Positions 24,919 through 33,092 of a stretch of 64,000 nt of DNA are shown piece after piece; the stretch's first letter is position 1; the number at the start of each line of letters is the position of its first letter. The DNA is from an uncultured Eubacteriales bacterium (lineage in GTDB: Bacteria > Bacillota > Clostridia > Peptostreptococcales > Anaerovoracaceae). The notes under the pieces were generated by a model. It saw only the letters and a program-made list of their open reading frames with translations, did not search any database and had not been told where the DNA came from. A program made the translations under genes and the position numbers. The stretch covers positions 1 through 64,000 of the forward strand of contig CACYYD010000004.1 of NCBI GenBank assembly GCA_902778585.1, read 5' to 3'.

Positions 24919-27105
24919 TCAGATCCTGATTATATCCAGCTGCCTTGCCGGGTAATCGCCCGTAAGCTGCGGGAAGGTGTAGCCGTTTCTCATGAGTGTG
25001 CTGCCGCGGCATTCGAATTCGCCGCCGACAGAATAGACTGCGTTAGGATCAAGTCCCTTAAGTCTTACATGGGCCAGTGTGTAGTTGGCCTGAGGATCTG
25101 TTACCACTATGCTGAGCAGGCAGCGGCTCTTGTCTTCGCTCACATGCTCCCAGCAGTAATAACCTTTATTTTCCGAAGGATCACTCAGCCTGTAATGAAG
25201 TCCGCTGTGGACCACAGGCTCGACATCCTTATATCTCTTTATCTGTTCTTTGATCTCAGCGCATTCCTCTTCAGTGAGTTTGGTGAGATCGAGCTCATAT
25301 CCGAAAGAGCCCGCCATCGCCGTTATACCCCTTGTTGAGAGCGGTGTCTTACGGCCGGTCTGATGGTTCGGAGATGCGCTCACATGAGCTCCCATGGCAG
25401 AGCAAGGATAGCCGAACGATGTGCCGTACTGGATCGCAAGGCGCGATACAGGATCCGTATTATCCGAAGTCCATATCTGAGGTGAATACTGAAGCATGCC
25501 GGCATCGAAACGCCCGCCGCCGCCCGCGCAGCCCTCAAACAGTACATCAGGGAACTCAGATGTCAGCCTGTCATACAGTTTGTAAAGGCTCAGATAGTAG
25601 CGGTGAGGCACTTCGCCCTGCAAGGCCGATGGCGTCGCATGCGAATACACATCCGAAATTGGACGGTTGAAGTCCCACTTTATATAGTCGATATCGTAGT
25701 CCCTGAGCAGACCCGATATAGTCTTATACAGGTATTCGTGAACATCCGGGTTCGACAGATCAAGCACAAGCTGGTTGCGGGCCATCATAGGCGCCCTTCC
25801 CGGAGCCGTCAGAGCCCAGTCAGGATGCGCGCGATAAAGATCAGAATCCTCGCTTATCATCTCCGGCTCTATCCAGAGACCGAACCTGAGTCCCATTGCC
25901 TTTACTTTGCTTATAAGGCTTTCGAGTCCGCCCGGCAGTTTATTTGTATCGACGACCCAGTCTCCGAGACCGGCGTTATCGTCTTCTCTGTTTGTGAACC
26001 AGCCGTCATCGAGAACAAAGAGTTCCATTCCGAGATCAGCGGCTTTCTCTGCTATCTGAAGCAGCTTCTCTTCATTGAAATCGAAGTATGTAGCCTCCCA
26101 GTTGTTTACCAGTACAGGCCTGTGGCTGTATTTGAATTTGCCTTTTACGACGTTATTGCGGATGCAACGGTGATAATTATGCGAAAGCTGAGTCAGACCT
26201 TCCGCATAGCTGAGGATCACCTCAGGAGTGTTCAGGGATGTTCCCGGCGCAAGCTCCCAGCGGAAGCGGTCGTCGTTGAGCCCCATGACCACGCGTACGC
26301 TTTCAAACTGATCCAGTTCTACCTCTGTCTTGTGATTTCCGGAGTACATCAGCATCATGCCGTAGCAAGGTCCGCTGTCTTCCGTGGTATCGTGGTCACA
26401 TATGATGATGAACGGATTGTGCTGATGGCTCGACATGCCGCGTCCCGAGACAAGAGTATGTACTCCGTGGAAGAGCTTTACGCGCTCTGCCTGGCGCTCC
26501 ATGCAGTGCCTGCCGTGAAAATGCATCATATCCCAGCTGCCGTAAGGAAGCTCAAGACACATCGATGATGCCTTTCTGAGCCATACCATTTCTTCACCTG
26601 CATTGAAGATCTCAGCTGATCTGGTTATGACGTCAAGGTCTTCAAAGACTCCGTAATACAGTCTGATACCGATATTCGCGGCCGTGTCTTTCAGAGTCAC
26701 AATAAGTGTCTGGGCCTTGCCGCAGTTTTCATATACAGAAGGAAGACCCGGTATGCTGTACTTGCCTTCCTTTATCTCATGACTTACGTAGCGGAATTCG
26801 GCGCATCTGCTGCCGTCAGAACATGAAGCGGCGATGCTGTTTATCCTGAAGTCCCCGACACCAAAGGATGTGTACTCCTGCGGCATTGAGTCGAGAGAAT
26901 AGGTCCTGTCATACCTCTTGTCGTACGGGTTTCCCGAGAATCCGCGGTCATAATAACGGAAGGCATACGACATGTCATCCTGGCCCGGCTTAGGCCCGTA
27001 ATACATATGCTGAAGGTAGCCGAGCTGATCTATCTTCATGTGATAGCCGGTGTTCTTCGTCTCAAGTATGAGCTGCTTTGTCTCTTTTATATATCTTATG
27101 CTCAT
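24919..27105 (-). CDS. GH36 alpha-galactosidase
   Basis: A 728-residue cytoplasmic alpha-galactosidase of family GH36, acting on melibiose, raffinose and stachyose. The N-terminal beta-supersandwich is followed by the catalytic barrel. ELFVLDDGWFTNRED, DYIKWDFNRP with the nucleophile Asp, and SDNTDPVSR with the acid/base Asp are all present, plus the substrate-recognition GCAGGGGRFD. Length matches the tetrameric bacterial group. GGAGGG is well placed before the ATG. It heads the catabolic unit (galA, GH32, fructokinase, GH13) downstream of the transporter terminator at 27148-27187. Confidence 0.93.
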   Translation of the reverse strand: MSIRYIKETKQLILETKNTGYHMKIDQLGYLQHMYYGPKPGQDDMSYAFRYYDRGFSGNPYDKRYDRTYSLDSMPQEYTSFGVGDFRINSIAASCSDGSRCAEFRYVSHEIKEGKYSIPGLPSVYENCGKAQTLIVTLKDTAANIGIRLYYGVFEDLDVITRSAEIFNAGEEMVWLRKASSMCLELPYGSWDMMHFHGRHCMERQAERVKLFHGVHTLVSGRGMSSHQHNPFIIICDHDTTEDSGPCYGMMLMYSGNHKTEVELDQFESVRVVMGLNDDRFRWELAPGTSLNTPEVILSYAEGLTQLSHNYHRCIRNNVVKGKFKYSHRPVLVNNWEATYFDFNEEKLLQIAEKAADLGMELFVLDDGWFTNREDDNAGLGDWVVDTNKLPGGLESLISKVKAMGLRFGLWIEPEMISEDSDLYRAHPDWALTAPGRAPMMARNQLVLDLSNPDVHEYLYKTISGLLRDYDIDYIKWDFNRPISDVYSHATPSALQGEVPHRYYLSLYKLYDRLTSEFPDVLFEGCAGGGGRFDAGMLQYSPQIWTSDNTDPVSRLAIQYGTSFGYPCSAMGAHVSASPNHQTGRKTPLSTRGITAMAGSFGYELDLTKLTEEECAEIKEQIKRYKDVEPVVHSGLHYRLSDPSENKGYYCWEHVSEDKSRCLLSIVVTDPQANYTLAHVRLKGLDPNAVYSVGGEFECRGSTLMRNGYTFPQLTGDYPARQLDIIRI

Positions 27106-27147
27106 TTATACCCTCCGCGTTAATTTGCAGTCCAGTCAGATAATATC

Positions 27148-27187
27148 AAAAAAAGAAGCGGACTGCCACATAATAGCGGCAGTCCGC
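27148..27187 (-). terminator. Terminator between transporter and catabolic units
   Basis: GCGGACTGCC (27158-27167) and GGCAGTCCGC (27178-27187) form a perfect 10-bp stem followed on the minus strand by TTCTTTTTTT. It follows the ATPase gene of the sugar transporter and separates it from galA. Confidence 0.85.
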
Positions 27188-27209
27188 ATCTATTGATTTT
27201 AATGCATTT

Positions 27210-28316
27210 TTACTCTGCCCAGAGCAGGCTCTTTTCAGTCTCCTTGTCGAAGAGCTGGAGCTTGTTCATATCGAAGGCGAATGTGCCCTCCATGCCTACA
27301 GTGAGGTCAACGTCGGAAGCGACTCTTGCCGTGCACTGCTTGCCTGCGAGAGTGAAGTACAGATAAGCCTCTGCACCCAGAAGCTCACGTACTTCTACAG
27401 GAGCCTTTACTGTGCAGCCATCCTTTTCCTTGCCTCTTCCGTCGAGGAGGTGCTCAGGTCTGATGCCCATTACGACAGTCTTGCCGTCATAATCCTTGAC
27501 AGCTTCAGCCTTGTCCTTAGGGAGCTTGAGTTCGAAGTCAGCGACCTTCAGGAATGTGTCGCTGCCCTTCTTCTCGACTACTGCGTCGAGGAAGTTCATC
27601 TGAGGCGATCCGATGAATCCTGCAACGAAGAGGTTGCAAGGCTTGTTGTACAGATGCTCAGGTGTGTTGATCTGCTGAACGATACCGTCCTTCATTACAA
27701 CGATCCTTGTTCCGAGAGTCATAGCCTCAGTCTGGTCGTGAGTAACGTAGATGATGGTCGTTCCCAGTCTCTCATGCAGCTTGGCGATCTCTGTTCTCAT
27801 CTGGACTCTCAGCTTGGCGTCCAGGTTGGAGAGAGGCTCGTCCATGAGGAAGACCTTAGGGCTTCTTACGATGGCACGTCCCATGGCGACACGCTGTCTC
27901 TGTCCGCCGGAGAGAGCCTTAGGCTTTCTGTCGAGCAGCTTCTCGAGGTCGAGGATCTTAGCGACTTCCTCTACCTTTGCGTTGATCTCAGCCTCAGGAA
28001 CTTTTCTCAGCTTGAGAGCGAATCCCATGTTGTCCCTTACTGTCATGTGCGGATAGAGAGCATAGCTCTGGAATACCATGGCGATGTCTCTGTCCTTAGG
28101 CTCAACGTCATTCATCTTTACTCCGTCGATGAGGAACTCTCCTTCGGAGATGTCCTCAAGGCCGGCGATCATGCGAAGAGTTGTGGACTTTCCGCAGCCG
28201 GAAGGTCCTACGAAGATAATGAATTCCTTATCTTCTACTTCGAGATTGAAGTCGTGAACAGCGTGGTAGCCGTTCTCGTAGATCTTCTCGATGTGTTTCA
28301 ATGATAAACTTGCCAT
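27210..28316 (-). CDS. CUT1-type sugar ABC transporter ATPase (MsmX/UgpC-like)
   Basis: A 368-residue ATP-binding subunit for oligosaccharide importers. Walker A is GPSGCGKSTT, the Q-loop region is AMVFQSYALYPHMTV, the signature is LSGGQRQRVAMGRAIV, Walker B is VFLMDEPLSNLDAKLR and the H-loop is YVTHDQTEAM. A C-terminal TOBE/OB regulatory domain follows, as in MalK/MsmK. Such ATPases are often shared by several sugar transporters in Bacillota. It is encoded in the same unit as the permease and binding-protein genes. Confidence 0.93.
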   Translation of the reverse strand: MASLSLKHIEKIYENGYHAVHDFNLEVEDKEFIIFVGPSGCGKSTTLRMIAGLEDISEGEFLIDGVKMNDVEPKDRDIAMVFQSYALYPHMTVRDNMGFALKLRKVPEAEINAKVEEVAKILDLEKLLDRKPKALSGGQRQRVAMGRAIVRSPKVFLMDEPLSNLDAKLRVQMRTEIAKLHERLGTTIIYVTHDQTEAMTLGTRIVVMKDGIVQQINTPEHLYNKPCNLFVAGFIGSPQMNFLDAVVEKKGSDTFLKVADFELKLPKDKAEAVKDYDGKTVVMGIRPEHLLDGRGKEKDGCTVKAPVEVRELLGAEAYLYFTLAGKQCTARVASDVDLTVGMEGTFAFDMNKLQLFDKETEKSLLWAE

Positions 28317-28373
28317 TTTTATTTACTCCTTTGTTCCAATATACATTGATAAACGATCGGTTCTGACTGATAA

Positions 28374-28991
28374 CTATTCTTCTTCGAGTTTTCTGAAGAT
28401 GCCGTCATACAGCATCGCACAGAGGTAACCCGGAAGAGTGAAGCCGTACAGCATGAACACAAGCGGCGCCGCGCGGTGCAGATATACAAGCACCAGGGCC
28501 CATATGGTCCATGCCACGGCCATGCCGGCTGTTCTCGGCAGATTGCCAAGCGAGAGCCTGAATGCGTTAATGATGGTCCCCTTTACGCTGTTGTCATATC
28601 TTGCCTGAAGAGCAAACATGTACACGGCGCTTACAAAGAGGAGCAGCGCGGCTATGCTGATGACTATCATCATCATGGTCACCGCCCTGGACCCGGATCC
28701 GTGAAAGGCCCAGAGGTCAGTTGCCGTTATGACCGCGATCAGTATTACCAGAAGCCCCTCCGGGATGCCCTGCCGAAAGTTCTCCTTGAAGGACTTTCTG
28801 AACATCCTTATCACGTATGTCTCGTCGCCTCTCACAAGGTGCAGCAGCACGTAATTCATTGCTGCCATCGCGCCGCCCGCGGTAACGAGGGGGAGCGAGT
28901 ACACGACCGTCACTATGTTCAGTACGGCCAGGTCCACAAGCCTCGCGAGAAACTTCATTACGGGATTACCCGAGTCAAAGAATTTATCCAT
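28374..28991 (-). CDS. DUF624 (YesL-like) membrane protein
   Basis: A 205-residue protein with about five hydrophobic segments and a glycine/alanine-rich turn (TAGGAMAAMNYVLLHLVRGDE), typical of the DUF624/YesL family found in Bacillota carbohydrate ABC operons. The biochemical role is unknown. Co-occurrence suggests it helps assemble or regulate the transporter. It lies between the second permease gene and the ATPase gene in this operon. Confidence 0.8.
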   Translation of the reverse strand: MDKFFDSGNPVMKFLARLVDLAVLNIVTVVYSLPLVTAGGAMAAMNYVLLHLVRGDETYVIRMFRKSFKENFRQGIPEGLLVILIAVITATDLWAFHGSGSRAVTMMMIVISIAALLLFVSAVYMFALQARYDNSVKGTIINAFRLSLGNLPRTAGMAVAWTIWALVLVYLHRAAPLVFMLYGFTLPGYLCAMLYDGIFRKLEEE

Positions 28992-29023
28992 CAGTTATCA
29001 GTTCTCACCTTGCCGAAAAAATC

Positions 29024-29887
29024 TTAGCCCTTGACTGCTCCTGCAGTAACTCCCGCAACGATGTACTTCTGCAGGAAGAGATACAGGATGAGAATCGGCA
29101 GCATGGCCAGCAGCAGTGCCGCCATTACCAGGCCGATGTCTGTGGAGTAAGTTCCATAGAATGCCTGTGTTGCGATCGGGATCGTGTATATCTCCTTGTC
29201 GGTGAGTACCAGACTTGGCAGGAGGTAGTCGTTCCAGAACGCCATGGCGTCAATGATGGCAACTGTTGCAACTGTCGGTTTGAGAAGCGGGAAGACGATC
29301 TTCCAGAATGTCTGCCATCTGGAGCAGCCGTCAATGAGAGCCGCTTCTTCGAGTTCCAATGGTATATTGGAATGGATCGCGCCATGGAACATGAATGTTG
29401 CCATGGATACCGAGAATCCGGTGTGCATCAGTATGAGGGTGAGACGGCTGTTGAGAATGCCGAATACACCGCCGTATACGGATACCAGAGGAACCATCAG
29501 TACCTGGAACGGGATTACCATCGAAGCGATCATCAGAGCGAAGAGCATTGAGCATGCCTTCCACTTTCCGTTACGGACGATGACGAACGATGCCATTGCA
29601 GATACGATGATAGTCAGTATCGTTGCGCATGTTGTAATGAGCAGGGAGTTCTTGAATACGTTGAAGAAGTCCATCTTGGCCATTGCGTCAGGGAAGTTCT
29701 TCGTTGTAAATCCGTGCTCGCCTATGAGCGAAAGCGGGTTCGCGGTGATGTCAGCCTGATCCTTGAATACGTTGATCAGCACCAGAATGAACGGTGCGAT
29801 GAACAGGATGAATACGACGACCAGGAGGACGATCATAATGGCGTGTTTTCTCTTTTTGGCTGCAGCAGCCTTTTCGTTCTGAGTCAT
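29024..29887 (-). CDS. Sugar ABC transporter permease (MalG/MsmG-like)
   Basis: A 287-residue inner permease with six membrane helices. The EAA loop is visible as LELEEAALIDGCSRWQTFWK (residues near 185), which docks to the ATPase. The N-terminal helix and cytoplasmic tail match the CUT1 MalG group. It overlaps the partner permease by one base, so translation is probably coupled. With the MsmF-like subunit and binding protein it should import alpha-galactosides or sucrose, judged by the neighbouring enzymes. Confidence 0.9.
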   Translation of the reverse strand: MTQNEKAAAAKKRKHAIMIVLLVVVFILFIAPFILVLINVFKDQADITANPLSLIGEHGFTTKNFPDAMAKMDFFNVFKNSLLITTCATILTIIVSAMASFVIVRNGKWKACSMLFALMIASMVIPFQVLMVPLVSVYGGVFGILNSRLTLILMHTGFSVSMATFMFHGAIHSNIPLELEEAALIDGCSRWQTFWKIVFPLLKPTVATVAIIDAMAFWNDYLLPSLVLTDKEIYTIPIATQAFYGTYSTDIGLVMAALLLAMLPILILYLFLQKYIVAGVTAGAVKG

Positions 29888-30765
29888 TATGCTTCCACCT
29901 CCCCTTTCTTGCTCACATATACCTGAGTGATTCCGATTATCGCGCAGACGATGAACAGGATGAGAGCCTCAGCCTGGCCTGTGCCGTAGTCTTTATACGT
30001 GAACGCTTTGTTGTATACGTGCATCGCCGCCATTACCGAGCTGAAGAACGGCTCGCCCTTTGTCAATGACAGGTTGACATCGTACACTACGAAGCATCTC
30101 GTAATGCTCAGGAAGATACAAGTTGTGAATGACGTCCTCATCAGAGGGATCGTCACATTGCGCATCGCCTGTGAAGGCGTGCAGCCGTCGATCATGGCCG
30201 CTTCCTTGAGGCTGTCTGATACGCTCATGAATCCGGCTACATATATCAGCATCATGTAGCCCGCGTATTGCCAGACTGATACCAGTATCAGGCAGAACAT
30301 CGCGCCTCCGGTCGTAGAGAGCAGTGATGGCACCGTCCCTCCCGAGATCGCCTCACCGATAGCTACGAATGCACGGTTGAAAACGAACTTCCAAACATAA
30401 CCAAGTACGATTCCGCCGATCAGGTTAGGAATGAAGAATCCGGCACGGAAGAAATTCTGACCCTTTACACCGCTCGTTACCATGTAAGCGAGCAGGAAAG
30501 CGACGACATTGACGAATACCACGGCAAATGCCGAGTAAATGATCGTTCTGCCGATCGCCGACCAGAAATAAGCGTCTTTAAATGCGGATACATAGTTTGC
30601 GAAGCCTACGAAAGGCTTTTCAGCACTGACTCCGTCCCAGCTGGTGAAGGTCAGGAACAGTCCGTAGATGAACGGAATGATGATGACCATGCAGAACAGG
30701 ATGAGCGCCGGACCTGCAAACATAAGGAATTGTTTTGACTTATAAGCCATTGTGTTTCTTTCCAT
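29887..30765 (-). CDS. Sugar ABC transporter permease (MalF/MsmF-like)
   Basis: A 292-residue CUT1 permease with six hydrophobic helices and an EAA-type loop (DSLKEAAMIDGCTPSQAMRN). It begins 17 bases after the binding-protein stop and overlaps the second permease by one base. Length and topology match MsmF and RafF, which lack the large periplasmic loop of enteric MalF. Confidence 0.9.
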   Translation of the reverse strand: MERNTMAYKSKQFLMFAGPALILFCMVIIIPFIYGLFLTFTSWDGVSAEKPFVGFANYVSAFKDAYFWSAIGRTIIYSAFAVVFVNVVAFLLAYMVTSGVKGQNFFRAGFFIPNLIGGIVLGYVWKFVFNRAFVAIGEAISGGTVPSLLSTTGGAMFCLILVSVWQYAGYMMLIYVAGFMSVSDSLKEAAMIDGCTPSQAMRNVTIPLMRTSFTTCIFLSITRCFVVYDVNLSLTKGEPFFSSVMAAMHVYNKAFTYKDYGTGQAEALILFIVCAIIGITQVYVSKKGEVEA

Positions 30766-30782
30766 TATTCAGTCCTCCTTTC

Positions 30783-32081
30783 CTATTCTGAGTGGCTTGT
30801 CAGAGTCTTTGTGTGCCAGTACGTCTCAACGTCTTTGGCGAATCCTTCTCGATCACTGATGCCGGCCAGATACTTCTGGAACATGGCTCCGAGGATAGCG
30901 TAGTGATCGTCAGGCATGTAGTTGTAGTTAGGGATCAACTTGCCGTCGTTGGTGTACTTGCTTACCGAAGCGCCAAGCGGATCGCTGATTGGCAGTTCGA
31001 TGTTCGAAAACGCAGGAACAAGAGCGCAGTCGTTAACGAGGAATGACTGTCCATTCTCGTTGTAGACAAGCCAGTTGAGGAAATCCTTAGCCTGCTGTCT
31101 CTGTTCTTCCGATGTGTTGGAGGAATTGTCGATGAAGAAGTACTTCGATCCTCCGCCAACCAGCATCTCGTTCATTCCGTCATCAAGATCCTGAGGAACA
31201 GGCATCATGCCCATGTTCTCTGTGTAGTCAAACTGGTTGATCTGCGACCAGTCCCAGTTACCGCCGAACATGAACGCTATCTCGCCTTCTGCCAGTTTCT
31301 TCTCAGAGATCTCACGCTCTGCAGAGATGGCGCTTGCCTTGGCGTAGTTGTTTTCCATCAGAACATCGAATGTGTCCATGAGGGAATTGAACTTCTCATT
31401 CTCCATGAGTTTGACTTTTCCTGCGCTGAGATCCATAAGGAATGCGTCAGGATCGTCCTGTTCTTCGTAGACCTGAGCAAGATAGTGGGCTCCGAGCGAC
31501 CAGTCCTCTTTCATAACTCCCGTAGGCGATTCCATTCCGCCCTTCTTGAGTTCTTCGATCAGTCCCTTCCACGCTGTCAGTGTCTTGTACTGCTCCGGAT
31601 CAAAGTCCTTACCTGTAACTTTCTTGATCGCGTCGGCGTTGTAAATAATGCCCCTTGCTTCTACGCAAACAGGGAATCCGTATACATGACCGCCAATACT
31701 GATCGCATAACCCGTGTCTTTTACCCATTCCTCATCATCGAGAGGAATAGCGTGCTCTTCAGCCAGGGAATAGATATCCTTGGCGTCTACCATCGACAGT
31801 GTGTACGGGTTGTTCGATGAGTACCTTGTTGCCATATGAGCCGAGACCGTGTCACTTGAGTAATAAACCTCTACGTGGACACCTGTCTCTGCCTCATACT
31901 TTTCTGCCATCTGGAGCAGCTGATCCTGGATCTCCATCTTTGAGTTGAAGATCGTGATTCCATTGGTGCTTCCCGAAGGGGCTTCTTCACCGCCGGAGGA
32001 CCCGCCGCAGCCTGCCAGAAGCAGTACGGACATCGCCAGCACTGTCATCAGAGCAACAACACGTTTTAATGTTGCTTTCAA
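30783..32081 (-). CDS. Extracellular sugar-binding lipoprotein
   Basis: A 432-residue substrate-binding protein (bacterial SBP family 1). The signal ends in a lipobox (LLLAGC, modified Cys near residue 25), followed by a Gly/Ser-rich linker. The mature part shows TYSSDT-like and GGNWDWSQIN segments and the conserved WLVYNENGQ of family-1 SBPs. It is first in the transporter unit, so it is normally the most abundant product. Likely ligands are raffinose, stachyose or sucrose, from the neighbouring GH36, GH32 and GH13 genes. Direct binding specificity is not visible in the sequence. Confidence 0.92.
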   Translation of the reverse strand: MKATLKRVVALMTVLAMSVLLLAGCGGSSGGEEAPSGSTNGITIFNSKMEIQDQLLQMAEKYEAETGVHVEVYYSSDTVSAHMATRYSSNNPYTLSMVDAKDIYSLAEEHAIPLDDEEWVKDTGYAISIGGHVYGFPVCVEARGIIYNADAIKKVTGKDFDPEQYKTLTAWKGLIEELKKGGMESPTGVMKEDWSLGAHYLAQVYEEQDDPDAFLMDLSAGKVKLMENEKFNSLMDTFDVLMENNYAKASAISAEREISEKKLAEGEIAFMFGGNWDWSQINQFDYTENMGMMPVPQDLDDGMNEMLVGGGSKYFFIDNSSNTSEEQRQQAKDFLNWLVYNENGQSFLVNDCALVPAFSNIELPISDPLGASVSKYTNDGKLIPNYNYMPDDHYAILGAMFQKYLAGISDREGFAKDVETYWHTKTLTSHSE

Positions 32082-32136
32082 AACATACCTCCATTTTGTT
32101 CTCTGACAATCAATACATTATTGTAAGTGATTGTGT

Positions 32137-32152
32137 CTCTGCGCTTGCAGAG
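32137..32152. promoter_or_regulatory. Candidate operator before the sugar transporter operon
   Basis: CTCTGCGCTTGCAGAG is an inverted repeat of two 6-base arms with a 4-base centre, 56 bases upstream of the binding-protein start. On the minus strand it would overlap the -35 region of a promoter whose -10 is TACAAT (about 32124-32129). No regulator gene is adjacent, so which protein binds is unknown. Confidence 0.4.
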
Positions 32153-32196
32153 CACTGTTAGATTTTATCAGCAATACCATATGCGGTCAATGAAAT

Positions 32197-32216
32197 AAGG
32201 CGTTGTGACACGCCTT
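32197..32216 (-). terminator. Hairpin between the esterase gene and the sugar operon
   Basis: AAGGCGT (32197-32203) and ACGCCTT (32210-32216) form a 7-bp stem, 26 bases after the esterase stop on the minus strand. The following ATTTCATT is only weakly T-rich, so termination may be partial. Confidence 0.45.
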
Positions 32217-32241
32217 AAATTGTTTCTGAATGCCTTAATAA

Positions 32242-33039
32242 TTATCTGTTTAAAACCTTCTTAAGACCCCTGTCGAGGTACTCGTTCCAGAACTGCCAGT
32301 TGTGCTTTCCCGGGCCGTCCTCGTAGAAGAAGTCAGCGCCCCCGGCCTTCAGGAAATCACGGAATCTGCGGTTACTCGGAAGCAGGTTGTCCTCCGTGCC
32401 TATGGCCATGTAGATGTACGGCGCGGCCTTGCCCTCCGCCTTCAGTTTTTTATACAGCACCTCCGGATTCTTATCCGAGTCGATAAGTTTTGAAGGGTCT
32501 CCGAAGAGCTCCCTCCTAAATCCCTCAGGCAGCACGCCGCCGACCTCCGAGTCAGGAGTCTGCGCCACGTCCCTCACCACCAGGGCGGACGAGAGAGCGA
32601 TGCAGGCATCGAATCTGTCCGGATACATGAGCGAGGTATGCAGGGCGCCGTAGCCTCCCATCGAGAGCCCGCCGATCATGGTGTTTCCGCGCTCCATCTT
32701 TATGCCGAAGGTCTTTCCGATGTATTCCGGGAGTTCCTCCGCTATGAAACTCGCGTGGTTGCGGCCTCTGTAGCCCTGATCCAGATAGAAGGAATTTCCC
32801 GTGGTAGGCATGAATATATTCAGGTTGTACTGGATGGCCATAAGCTGGGCAACGCCTCCATAGACCCAGTCGGTGTCAGTGCCCGTAAGTCCGTGAAGGA
32901 GGATTATATTCATCGGGTCCCGCTCGTAATACTTATGATCGAAGACCTCCTCCATCTCCACATCGTTCGGCAGCACAAAACTGAAATTGGTGTGCTGCAT
33001 GATAGTGTCCGCATGAAACTCCATTCTTCCTGTTGCCAT
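32242..33039 (-). CDS. Alpha/beta-hydrolase esterase (tributyrin esterase/EstA-like)
   Basis: A 265-residue cytoplasmic serine esterase of the esterase D/tributyrin esterase group. The nucleophile elbow is GLSMGGYGA. The oxyanion region is in LLHGLTGTDTDW. The acid is probably in GTEDNLLPSN and the catalytic His in GPGKHNWQFW. Deacetylation of imported acetylated oligosaccharides is a plausible role because the gene lies between galT and the sugar transporter, but this is inference. S-formylglutathione hydrolase activity is an alternative within the same family. It reads in the same direction as galT, 53 bases downstream. Confidence 0.82.
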   Translation of the reverse strand: MATGRMEFHADTIMQHTNFSFVLPNDVEMEEVFDHKYYERDPMNIILLHGLTGTDTDWVYGGVAQLMAIQYNLNIFMPTTGNSFYLDQGYRGRNHASFIAEELPEYIGKTFGIKMERGNTMIGGLSMGGYGALHTSLMYPDRFDACIALSSALVVRDVAQTPDSEVGGVLPEGFRRELFGDPSKLIDSDKNPEVLYKKLKAEGKAAPYIYMAIGTEDNLLPSNRRFRDFLKAGGADFFYEDGPGKHNWQFWNEYLDRGLKKVLNR

Positions 33040-33092
33040 ATCGTATTCCCTTTCTGGCCGCGAAAGCGGCTCTTCACGATTTGTATTGTTAC

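Noticed and set aside
25603..26568. Open frame on the plus strand opposite the GH36 gene (about 321 codons)
   Set aside because: Same situation: a shadow of a gene with complete catalytic motifs.
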